A stretch of DNA of 64,000 bases, from the NCBI GenBank assembly GCA_001599815.1, contig BCIA01000002.1:1743831-1807830 (forward strand), in the 5' to 3' direction. Under the pieces are notes generated by a model. That model saw nothing but the letters and a program-made list of their open reading frames with translations, was not told where the DNA came from and did not search any database. Position numbers and translations under genes: made by a program. Of this stretch, positions 55,785 to 64,000 are shown piece after piece; position 1 is the stretch's first letter; each line of letters begins with the position of its first letter. The stretch is from Furcasterigmium furcatum (taxonomy: Eukaryota > Ascomycota > Sordariomycetes > Glomerellales > Plectosphaerellaceae).

Positions 55785-56726
55785 ATGGACGCCGAGGAAC
55801 GTGACTCGGTTGTGCGCTCGACCCCGAAAACCAAGGCGCTTCTTCGCAGGCTTCACGCTCAGAACACTGCACAGGAGAAGTCATGGCAGCGCCTGTGGTA
55901 CCAGCTAGGGTTCACCGTTCACTGCCTGAGAAACCTGAACTCACGAGAAGCCTGGAATAATTATGCCGACTTGTACAACAGCGACCAGCTGCTCTCTCAC
56001 AGCCGAGACAAATGCGAGCTGATGTAAGTGAGCTGGCCGGTAACTAACTGACTTTCTGAGAGATCATGTTAACAGTGAAAGATACATGCTCGGATGCCTC
56101 AATGGAGCTAAGAGCGCGGTCGAATGCGGGACATCTTTCGGGGTCTCGACAATCTACATGGCACTCGCCATCAGCCGGAATGTCCAAGCGAAGAGGGAAG
56201 ACGCCTTCGGGGTGCTCACCGTGGAGAAGGACACAGGCAAGGTCCAGGCGGCGAAGAAGATCTGGGCAGAGGCCGGCGAGGAGGTCGAGGATTGGATCAG
56301 CTCCGAGGAAGGTGACCTGCTCGAGGTCCTCGCGCGAGACGACCTGCTACCCGAGACCGTTGACCTGCTGTTCTTGGATGGTGAGTCGCCAGCCTGATCT
56401 TGCTGTTGTTTTGGGATGACACGGAAACTGATGCTTCTCTAGCTTGGACCTCGCTTGCTTTACCTGCCCTGAAGCTGGTCCTGTCACGACTCCGCCCCGG
56501 TTCTCTTGTCTTTGCCGACAAGACGAGCGGAGGCAAGGCCTTGTAAGATCACAATCCCGTCTCAGACAGTTCCTGCTCTGACGTCTCATCGAATAGGTAC
56601 GAGGATCTACTCCAATTCATTCAGGATCCCCAGAGTGGATTCATGAGCATGACCATCCCATTCACCGACGGGTTCGAAGTGATGGTCTACCAGCCAGAGG
56701 GAGCTGGAAAATCGGACCTGAATTGA
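55785..56726 (+). CDS. O-methyltransferase-like SAM-dependent enzyme
   Basis: Four exons (55785-56023, 56076-56380, 56443-56542, 56597-56726) give 257 residues. A helical N-terminal part with Trp/Leu/Arg (WQRLWYQLGFTVHCLRNL) precedes a Rossmann-type core: motif I SAVECGTSFGVSTIYMALA, an acidic motif II around LTVEKDTGKVQAAKK, the catalytic-strand DLLFLDAWTSLALPAL built across an intron, and a final VYQPEG strand. This layout fits the O-methyltransferase family 3 / class I group acting on small phenolic or carboxylic substrates. No signal peptide. It is convergent with the glycine-zipper gene (93 bp between stops). Substrate unknown. Confidence 0.8.
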
Positions 56727-56818
56727 TCAGAATCTCTGAGAATTCATCATACCTAGTACTTTGAGAGCAAGCCAGAATCGTAGCCGTTTTACCTCCCACA
56801 GATGTCGTGCCAACCACC

Positions 56819-57675
56819 TCAGTCCGAGTCCGACGAGTCCGACGAGCTCGAGTCACTGCCTCGCTTCTTGTCCTTCTTGTGTTTCTTGTCCTTCTTATCT
56901 TTCTTGTTCTTCTTATCCTTCTTGTCTTTCTTGTCCTTGCCGCTGTACCTGCAGAGGTGTTAGCTTCCCGCGGGACCAGGAGAGGGGGGAGCAAAGGACG
57001 GGCGTACTTCTCAAACTTGTTCTCCAGCACATTAGCGCCGATGGCACCGGCGGCGGCTCCGGCTATTGCGCCAAATGTGCCGCCGCCAGCAGCATGCGCT
57101 GCCCAGCCGCCCGCGCCGCCGCCGAGGAGGGTTGCGCCAATCCCGCGATCGTCCTGGGGGCTGCCGGGAGGGCCACCGTACTGTCCGCCGGGAGGACCAC
57201 CATACTGCCCCCCGTGCTGTCCCCCGTACTGGCCCTGGCCCTGGCCTTGTGGCGGCGGATAGCCCGGCTGGCCCCCGTACTGCTGCGGCGGGTATGGGGA
57301 GTTTCGGTCGTCTGGGTTGTAGCCCGTCGAAGGAGGGCCGCCAGGGTAGCTTTGGGATTGCGGCGGGTACTGGTGGCCTCCGCCGCCCGGAGGGCCTTGA
57401 TGGTACTGGGGCGGGCCGCCGTACGATTGCTGGAGGCGCATGAGATCAATGATTGTTCCTCGGGGCATGTCTTGGCATCATCGCGGGATACATACTTGCG
57501 CAGGGTGTCCTTGCTGGTCGGGGTTGTAGGGCGGTTGTCCCCAGCCCTGATTCCCCTGACCGCCGTAACCAGGCGGCGGCCCTTGGCCCTGGCCGTAGCC
57601 GCCTTGGCCGTAGCCGCCCTGGCCTTGTTGATAGTTTCCGCCGCCTCCGCCGCCGTAGTAGTCTTGTGAGGCCAT
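56819..57675 (-). CDS. Gly/Pro/Gln-rich protein with glycine-zipper 2TM domain
   Basis: Three exons (57675-57496, 57429-57008, 56948-56819) give 243 residues. The first 130 residues are a prion-like Gly/Tyr/Gln/Pro tract (MASQDYYGGGGGGNYQQGQG, then QYGGQHGGQYGGPPGGQYGG). Next comes a glycine-zipper block (GIGATLLGGGAGGWAAHAAG and FGAIAGAAAGAIGANVLENK) like the 17-kDa surface antigen/2TM glycine-zipper domain. The C-terminal 43 residues are Lys/Asp repeats (KDKKDKKDKKNKKDKKDKK) ending in a Ser/Asp run. Fungal proteins of this layout are common but uncharacterised; proposed settings are stress granules or membranes. It lies 1.5 kb from another small glycine-zipper-like protein. Confidence 0.85.
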
Positions 57676-58758
57676 GATGTATGGATGGAAGCTGCAGTTC
57701 GAGAGAGAGCGCCGAGGGTGTCTTGTGTGGGATGCTGTGACTGAAGCGAGAACTGAATCTGGTAGTTGTAGGAGGAAGATGAGCTCTTTCACATCACGTC
57801 ATTGGGATTTAAAGAGCTGTCAAACTTGAAACGTCCCGTCGCATTTCTCGGGGCCCGTAGCCCGGAGGCCGCCAAGATCCGGGGAATCCTGGGATTGCGG
57901 TTGGACGGTGCCATTGGGGCGGTGCAGCCCCTGAGCCCGCTCTGAACCCTGCGTCCAGCTAGCTTTTTTAGGGGCTGCCACGTTGCCCCTTTGTGTGGCC
58001 TCCAATCCTCCATGTCCATGGACCTGTCTAATCGTCCGTGGATATCGAAGTATGGCAAGTTTCCACTAACAAAACTGGTGAACGACGCATCTGAGATGCC
58101 TCTGAGATGCCATTCATAGGAACAAGCAGCGAAGCAGCGGTGGTCGGAGACTTGGAGTCGCACAAGGCACTGCCACTACCCCGCCTTCAATCTGACCGTG
58201 TTCACCAGAGGATGCCATACGCGGAGACCATACGCGGACATTGTTGACTGGGTTGCACCAGTACGTAGTTGAGTAGGTATGGATGGATGCTGTGAGTGAC
58301 ATCATCGCGAGAAGCACTGGCCAGCGGCGTGATGGAGGCTCTTCCCAAAGGACCCCTGCGCCAGTGGTGAATAGCAGTCTCAATTGAGTACAATGTCTGA
58401 CCAGTACCAAAGATTCCCTTACTTGCGAGTCACCGACTCACCGTGGACAATAACCAATCCACAGTGAATGACAGGACAGAAACCCCTCAGATAAGCGGGC
58501 TCCAATACAAGCTCCGACTCAATGAGATGATTAACCGACCGGCGTGGGGCAATTAGCCGCCGAGTCAATGGTGGTCTCCGGCGCCCTGCGACTGCCGGCG
58601 AGCGGAACTTCGGATGCGGAGCCATTATTGATGATTGAACGGATACAAAACCCCGCACGCCGGCTCACGCCTCCAGCAATCCCGTCTCCGACGATTCTAG
58701 AGAAGCTCACGAACCTGTCTCCTATTCCTCATCAATCACACCGTCACCTCTCAGCACG
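57676..58758. other. Divergent promoter region
   Basis: About 1.1 kb between the glycine-zipper gene and RidA. No gene was seen. Confidence 0.4.
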
Positions 58759-59262
58759 ATGCCTCTCAAGACCGCCATCCAAACCGACAAGGCCCCCTCG
58801 GCTCTCCCTGGCATCCTCAGCCAGGCGATCGTCGCCAATGGCCTCGTCTTCGTCTCCGGCGCCGTCCCGATGGACCCCAAGACCAACAAGCTCATTGACG
58901 GCGATGTCAAGGCTCACACCGTAAGTCCACTGAGCCGCGGTACCCAGTCAGCAGGCTGACCCTGAGCAGCACCAAGTCATCAAGAACCTGTCCGCCGTCC
59001 TCGAGGCTGCCGGCACGTCCATCGACAACGTCGTCAAGGTCAACGTCTTCCTCGCCGACATGAAGGACTTTGCTGCCATGAACGAGGTCTACATGACCTA
59101 CTGGGGCGATGTCAAACCCTGCAGGACGTGAGTGCTGCCACATGTCTGCAGGGAATCATTTTCTAATCGTTGAGCAGCTGCGTTGCCGTCAAGACCCTCC
59201 CTCTCAACACTGATGTTGAGATTGAATGCACGGCCGTCCTTCCCCAGGCTAATAAGCTGTGA
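58759..59262 (+). CDS. RidA (YjgF/YER057c/UK114) enamine/imine deaminase
   Basis: Hydrolyses reactive 2-aminoacrylate and other imines to keto acids and ammonia, protecting PLP enzymes. Three exons (58759-58920, 58970-59127, 59178-59262) give 134 residues, the usual length. Family signatures are clear: [22 protein letters not shown] near the start, [23 protein letters not shown] in the middle, and [23 protein letters not shown] near the end, including the conserved Arg and Glu of the active site. Small and cytosolic or mitochondrial; no transit peptide is obvious. Its main physiological source of 2-aminoacrylate would be serine or D-serine dehydratases, and a dehydratase-type gene lies 2.4 kb downstream. 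Confidence 0.95.
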
Positions 59263-59757
59263 GTAATGGAGGAAGTCACGGAGGAATTTGTGAAGGCGGC
59301 AGGACCTCTCTCGTTTGGGACTGCGGCTGCCGAAGCGGACCAGCAGGTTGCCCTGGATCACCGGGATCGACTTGTGATCAGAGTTGAACCTGCAAGGCCG
59401 AGGTGCGAGGAAGATAAAGTCTACCCTGTCGGTAGCACAAATGAAGACCTACGAACACTTTTTGCCCGATCCGTGAAGACCCTGCCTTGTGATATCCCAC
59501 ACCCCAGCCATCGAGCCAGGTAACGAATCTCACGCAATGTCAGGAGGAGTTGGAGCGACTTGAAGCCGAAACGGATGTCTGCGAAATCACAGTGAGTAAT
59601 CTTCGCCTGCCTCAAATGGGTCATCCTGCCCAACATAGCCCTTGCACTTCCAGCTCCGCGGCCTCCGATTCAACATATCTGGGACAAGGATACTCTGTAT
59701 GATCAAGATTTGGGATTAGGACTGCTACGAAATTCTGTTGCTACCTTGCTTCCAAAC
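59263..59757. other. Convergent 3' region
   Basis: About 500 bp between RidA and the hydrolase. The ORF at 59266-59523 has no support. Confidence 0.4.
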
Positions 59758-60832
59758 CTACAGGAATTTGTTGAGGCCCTCGACGAAGAGCGTAATTGCC
59801 CTCTTGCCGTCCTCAAGCACCCCATCCATGGCAATGAAAGGATGCGGCTGGCCAACCATGATGTGAGTCTCCGCCTTCACGCCGGCATCTTTCAGCTTCT
59901 TTCCCACGGCCTGGCCCTCGTTTCTCAAAACATCCAGCTCGCCAACCACAATAACCGCAGGAGGCAGCTCGGACCAGTCGCCCTCCCACAGCAGCGGGCT
60001 AGCCTCAGGGTCCGACCATGCGGCCTTGTCCGGGAGGTAGTGGTTGCGGTACCACATCATCTTCTCCGCGGGCAGCGCGGCGGTGAACTCGCACTCCTTC
60101 CAGGACGCATGATCCGGGTTCTCGGAGTCCACAGTGGCCGTGTTGTCCGACACGGGCACGGACAGCAGCTGGACGGCGACGCGCGGGATGTCGGGGCGGC
60201 CGACGGCTCGCTGGCACAAGACGGCGGTCAGGTTGCCGCCGGCCGAGGAGCCCCCGATGGCGAGGCGGGAGGTGTCGAGGCCCAGCTTCTCCCTGCCGCT
60301 TCCCAGGGACCAGAGCAGTGCCTCCCAGCAGTCGTGAACGGCGGCGGGGAAGGGGTCTTCGGGGGCAAGACTGAAAGATCTGTCAGCTGTACGGATCGCA
60401 AAACTACCACGTCTCGTGGACTGACCGGTAATCCACGCAAATCACTACAGCGTTCCCGCGGTGACACAGGTTTGTCGCGATGACGTTCTCGGTGTCGATG
60501 TTACCCAGGACCCATCCTCCGCCGTGCAACCAGAAGCACAGCGGCCATCCGTTTCTAGGGCGCTCGCCGAGCGGGGTGAGCGCGCGGACGAGGATCTCGG
60601 GGCCCTGGCTCTCCTTGCGCGGGATCTTGAAGTCTTGAGAACTGGCGACCGGCAGCATCGGGCCAGAACCCGGGATCAGCGTGCCGCTGGAGCGAGATAC
60701 GGAGATGGGCTGGTGGTGCACGGGCTGCTTGTCGATGACATGTTTGTTGTAGAAGTCCTTGTACTCCTTGTTGATGCGCCCGACGATGCTCTCGTGGAGA
60801 GGGTACGGCGGCTGGGGGGTTTGGAGGGCCAT
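59758..60832 (-). CDS. HSL-type alpha/beta hydrolase (esterase/lipase)
   Basis: Two exons (60832-60426 and 60370-59758; 55 bp intron, donor GTCAGT, acceptor TTTCAG) give 339 residues. Oxyanion-hole motif HGGGW at 103-107; nucleophile Ser178 in GGSSAGG; Asp282 (GELDVLRNEG) and His312 (GQPHPF) complete the catalytic triad of the hormone-sensitive-lipase (HSL, family IV) type. The junction restores YRLAPEDPFPAA, a family landmark before the nucleophile. No signal peptide, so cytosolic. Fungal relatives cleave short-chain esters, carbamates or amides. Divergent from the D-serine dehydratase-type gene (872 bp). Confidence 0.92.
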
Positions 60833-61704
60833 GTCGATGAGCTGTTGACAACTGTGGATGAGAGAAAGAAAGTTGTCCGGGAATGCATGAAGCAGAAGGT
60901 CTGGGACTCAAGTATTAGATGACCGAGGCCGTGACACAGTTGACGATGTACAAGCTCAGCGAGCGGATGCCGGTTGCTCGCATGTCACTGGCCTCCGGAC
61001 TGCGGTTGGTCTCCATCGGCTGCGACGTGATTCACTCGTGTTGTGAGACGAGATGCTCGTGCAGTGATGGCTTGCATCCAGTTCAATTGACGTTGCTATT
61101 GCCTGAACAATGCCGACAGGTGGCTCCGGCCGTATCTTGTGCCCTTGATTCACCATCCACCAGCGAGCGCTCCAGGGAAAGAAGTCGTAAATTGACTCAA
61201 TCATGAGTTGACGGGCTTTCGCTAACTGGCGAACTGCTTTTCGCATCCTCACTCTCCCAACCTGAGTCTTGATTCACTGCTGGTCCCAAGGAGAGAAAAG
61301 GGGTTCCCCGTCGGCCAACCCCGCCTCAGATCCACAAAATGATGATGGCCTGCCCGACTTGCCGGCCCGACCGTCTGTTTCCGCAATCACAGGAGAACAA
61401 TGTCTGGCTCAGATACCCACCAAGTGTCTGTGAGAAGTGAAGCTAACGCTCGGTGCTAGAATTATCTCCGCCAAGCCTGCGTGACTTTGAATACCTGCGT
61501 CCGATTCAGTGAAGCTTCACACAAATCAAGACCACAACTCAACTCCTATCTTGCAGCTGTACATCTAGCAGTGCAAAAGCCCTAACACACAGGTCTTCCC
61601 TCTTCAGAACCGTCAAGGCATACACCAGTCTAAGAAATCTTCTGGAGGAGACCGACGCACCTCACTGCAGCTTACCATTCCTGGACACAATCGGCATCTA
61701 CACC
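60833..61704. other. Divergent promoter region
   Basis: 872 bp between the hydrolase and the dehydratase gene. No gene was seen. Confidence 0.45.
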
Positions 61705-63190
61705 ATGGCAACAACCTCACTCTTCCCGGTATCTCCAAAGGAGGAGCTCGCCCGCCTCTATGTGGGCAAGTCCATCCGCGACGTCCCCACCCCCGCGGCA
61801 GTCTTGGACGTCGCCGTGGCCAAACGGAACTGCGACCGCATGCTCGCCGCCTGCAAGTCGCTCAAGCTGAGCTGGAGGGCCCATGTCAAGACGCACAAGG
61901 TGAGCGGGGCACTGATTCTCTGGAATCACCCCATATTGAGATGCTGACCCTCCATAGACTGTGGAGTTGACAAAGCTACAAGTCGGCGACTCACCTTCCG
62001 ATCCCGTCAACCTCATCGTCTCGACTCTGACCGAGGTGGAAATTCTCCTCCCCGCCCTGCAGGAGTATGTAGCGGACGGCCGCCCCGTCAACGTCCTGTT
62101 CGGACTGCCCATCGCGCCCGGCTGGATCCCGCGCCTCGCAGCAGCTGGAAGGGCCATCGGCAAGGACAGCATCAGCGTCCTTCTCGACTACGCCGACCAG
62201 GCCCAGAACCTGTCGCTCTTTGGAGACTTCACCCCCCACGTCCACATCAAGGTCAACATGGGCGGGCAGAGGGCCGGAGTCGTGACCAAGAGCGACGAGA
62301 TGAAGGCCGTGATTCAAGGGGCGCTCAAGGCCCAGAAGGACGGGCACGCGGTCCTCAAGGGCCTCTACTCCCACGCTGGCCACTCCTACGCCGGAGATAG
62401 CAGGGTTGCCGCGGTGAAAATGCTGCGCGATGAGCTAACCGCCCTGCTCGAGGGCGCTGAAAAGGTGGCCGCTGCATGCGAGGCGCAGAACGTCCCCGTG
62501 CCCAGCTTGACGCTGTCTGTGGGGGCGTCTCCCACGGCTCTGGCCGTCCAGAACCTCGTGTCAGGAGAGACCCCCGCGGGAGATGACCGGTCTACTGCGT
62601 CAGAGCTGGAGGCCGCGGCAGTCGAGCTCGCCTCGCGCTTCGAACAGATTCGCCAGGCGGGCCACGTCGTCGAGATCCACGCCGGCGTCTACCCGACGAT
62701 GGACTTGCAGCAGCTCGCGGCGCAGAGTCTGTCGTCCTCGCTGCTGTCCTGGAAGGACATCGCCTTCACGGTCGTCGCGGAGGTGTGCAGCAGATATCCC
62801 GGCCGTGGCCAGGACGGCACGGACGAGTACATCATTGGCGCTGGCGCGCTAGCCCTCGGCCGGGAGTTCTGCAAGGCATATCCCGGCATGGCTATGCTGA
62901 CCCCGTGGGGGCGCGAGGGGAGCCAGGTCCCGTGGCCTGACTGCGAGGTCGAGGACCATGAGGGGTGGATGGTGGGCAGGTTCGCGCAGGAGCACGGCAT
63001 CGTTACGTGGAGGGAGACGAAGAAGGTGGCCAAGCCGGACGAGTTAAAGGTCGGTCAGAAGGTCCGTCTCTGGCCCAATCACTCCTGCATCACGGGAAGC
63101 CACTTCGGATGGTACTTCGTGGTGGACTCAAGCCGGGAGGGTAAGGAGGATGAGATCGTGGACGTCTATCTGAGGACTAGGGGATGGTGA
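61705..63190 (+). CDS. D-serine dehydratase / D-threonine aldolase-type PLP enzyme
   Basis: PLP- and zinc-dependent enzyme of the alanine-racemase-fold D-serine dehydratase family, converting D-serine to pyruvate and ammonia, or a close relative acting on other D-amino acids. Two exons (61705-61899 and 61958-63190; 58 bp intron, donor GTGAGC) give 475 residues. The PLP-binding Lys62 lies in RAHVKTHKTVELTKLQ; the barrel includes VHIKVNMGGQRAGV and GLYSHAGHSY; the C-terminal zinc ligands His440 and Cys442 appear in RLWPNHSC, the feature separating eukaryotic D-serine dehydratases from plain D-threonine aldolases. No signal peptide. Functionally it would feed imines to the nearby RidA. Confidence 0.9.
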
Positions 63191-64000
63191 GCCACGCCAC
63201 CTGTTGCATCGAGACATGATCAGCAATGAAATGACCCTCAGGATGGCCTCAAACGCATGATCCTTCAATAATTGTGACCTCGCCGTGGCCAGTCCTGGAC
63301 GCAACCAAGAGACTAGCTGCATACATGCGTGTACCTCGTCTGCAGGCTCGCCGTTCGCCCGGGCAGCCCGAGCGCTCTGTGGTCAGCAGCCTGCCCGTTT
63401 TATACTTATACCCTTGGGAGGTCGTGCATCGTGCTTCCTCATCGAGACATTTACGAGGGGCGTCGGGCGCCAACAGGTGAGTTGCGCTTCCTGACTCAGG
63501 GGCCAGCATGGGGGTCACATTTGGGGGGCAGAGGGGGGGCAGAGGGGGTCAAGGAGTTCGATGTCCATGGCCTCTTCCTCTAGCCCATCCCTGGCCCGCA
63601 ACTTTCGGGGCCCTGAAGCCCATCATATGATCACGAAATCATTAATGTGGAATCGATGAGAGAGGCCTAACGGACTGACCCCCAAGGTTGGTCCGTCTAG
63701 CTGACGAGGTCTTGGGGGTCAGTAATTGAAAGGATCCATTAATTATTAACAGCTCATGCGCCGTCGCTTTCGAGAAACACTTCCCCAGCATCTCGTGGCT
63801 TGTCCTCCCACGCAGCTTCGGGGTCAGTTGAGTCAATTATGAGAGAACGAACAAATGAATATCCGTGGGAGGGGAACTCGCAGCGTAATAGTAATAGCAC
63901 TAAGTAGTCAGCAAGTCGATCTCATGTGCCCGCCAAGAAGAAGAGAACGCGGGCTCGGCAGAGCCGTGCAACTCCGATGCTTCGGAACTTTATCCGAATA
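63191..64000. other. Right-edge intergenic region
   Basis: No gene recognised up to the edge. It contains a perfect 12-bp inverted repeat (63675-63686 and 63711-63722), described separately. Confidence 0.4.
63675..63722. repeat. Perfect 12-bp inverted repeat with 24-bp loop
   Basis: CTGACCCCCAAG at 63675-63686 is the exact reverse complement of CTTGGGGGTCAG at 63711-63722. Such a hairpin could be a transcription-factor palindrome, a structured RNA element or the ends of a small element; nothing else supports one choice. Confidence 0.7.

Noticed and set aside
1..64000. tRNA or rRNA genes
   Set aside because: I looked for B-box-like GGTTCGANTCC strings with a matching A box and found none convincing; a covariance-model scan (tRNAscan-SE) would settle this.

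Overview
The window looks like nuclear DNA of a filamentous ascomycete (Pezizomycotina, most likely a sordariomycete). It is GC-rich, with short 50-80 bp introns that start GTRAGT-like and carry CTGAC/CTAAC-type branch points before the acceptor. Typical ascomycete families are present: two Zn2Cys6 regulators, a LaeA-like methyltransferase, an Rds1-like ferritin protein, a DUF1989 protein, and a Fot1/pogo transposon. I cannot name the species. I worked out splice structures by eye. Every spliced model reported keeps the reading frame across all junctions, except where I say it is partial or doubtful. I found no tRNA, rRNA or CRISPR array.

Layout. 0-2.5 kb: a Zn2Cys6 regulator (cut by the left edge) divergent from a Gfo/Idh/MocA oxidoreductase. 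4.4-7.1 kb: a cysteine-rich secreted protein and a large tail-anchored protein. 7.1-15.6 kb is an accessory-looking, gene-poor island: a secreted protein with Lys/Arg-Gly-Asn pentapeptide repeats and many dibasic sites, an adjacent Cys-containing ORF, a CT/GT microsatellite, an amino-acid permease cut off after its second exon, a six-cysteine secreted protein, and a complete Fot1/pogo-like transposon (1858 bp, TA target duplication, intact DD35D transposase). 15.8-21 kb: a seven-exon LaeA-like methyltransferase, a DUF1989 protein and a GNAT acetyltransferase. 21.6-25.4 kb: a 1257-residue disordered protein followed by about 5.9 kb without recognisable coding. 31.3-39.2 kb: a membrane-anchored extracellular protein divergent from a Zn2Cys6 regulator, then a ten-exon mitochondrial dicarboxylate-type carrier divergent from an AhpD-like protein. 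39.5-43.3 kb: mitochondrial succinyl-CoA:3-ketoacid CoA transferase and an Rds1-like secreted protein. 44.5-51.3 kb: a truncated protein kinase, then an intracellular GH3 beta-glucosidase divergent from an MFS sugar porter. 52.1-58 kb: a four-pass membrane protein, a 60-residue secreted peptide with a symmetric cysteine pattern, a small glycine-rich protein, an O-methyltransferase-like enzyme and a glycine-zipper protein. 58.7-63.2 kb: RidA, an HSL-type alpha/beta hydrolase and a D-serine dehydratase-type PLP enzyme.

Two neighbourhoods suggest linked function. The GH3 enzyme has no signal peptide and shares a promoter region with a sugar porter, which suggests uptake followed by intracellular hydrolysis of beta-glucosides. 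RidA hydrolyses the reactive enamine/imine released by PLP dehydratases, and here it lies 2.4 kb from such a dehydratase. The most novel-looking items are the microprotein at 53.4-53.6 kb (CX3CX6CX6CX6CX3C), the dibasic repeat protein at 8.8-9.7 kb, and the intact transposon with doubled motifs in its inverted repeats next to an exon-precise truncated permease.
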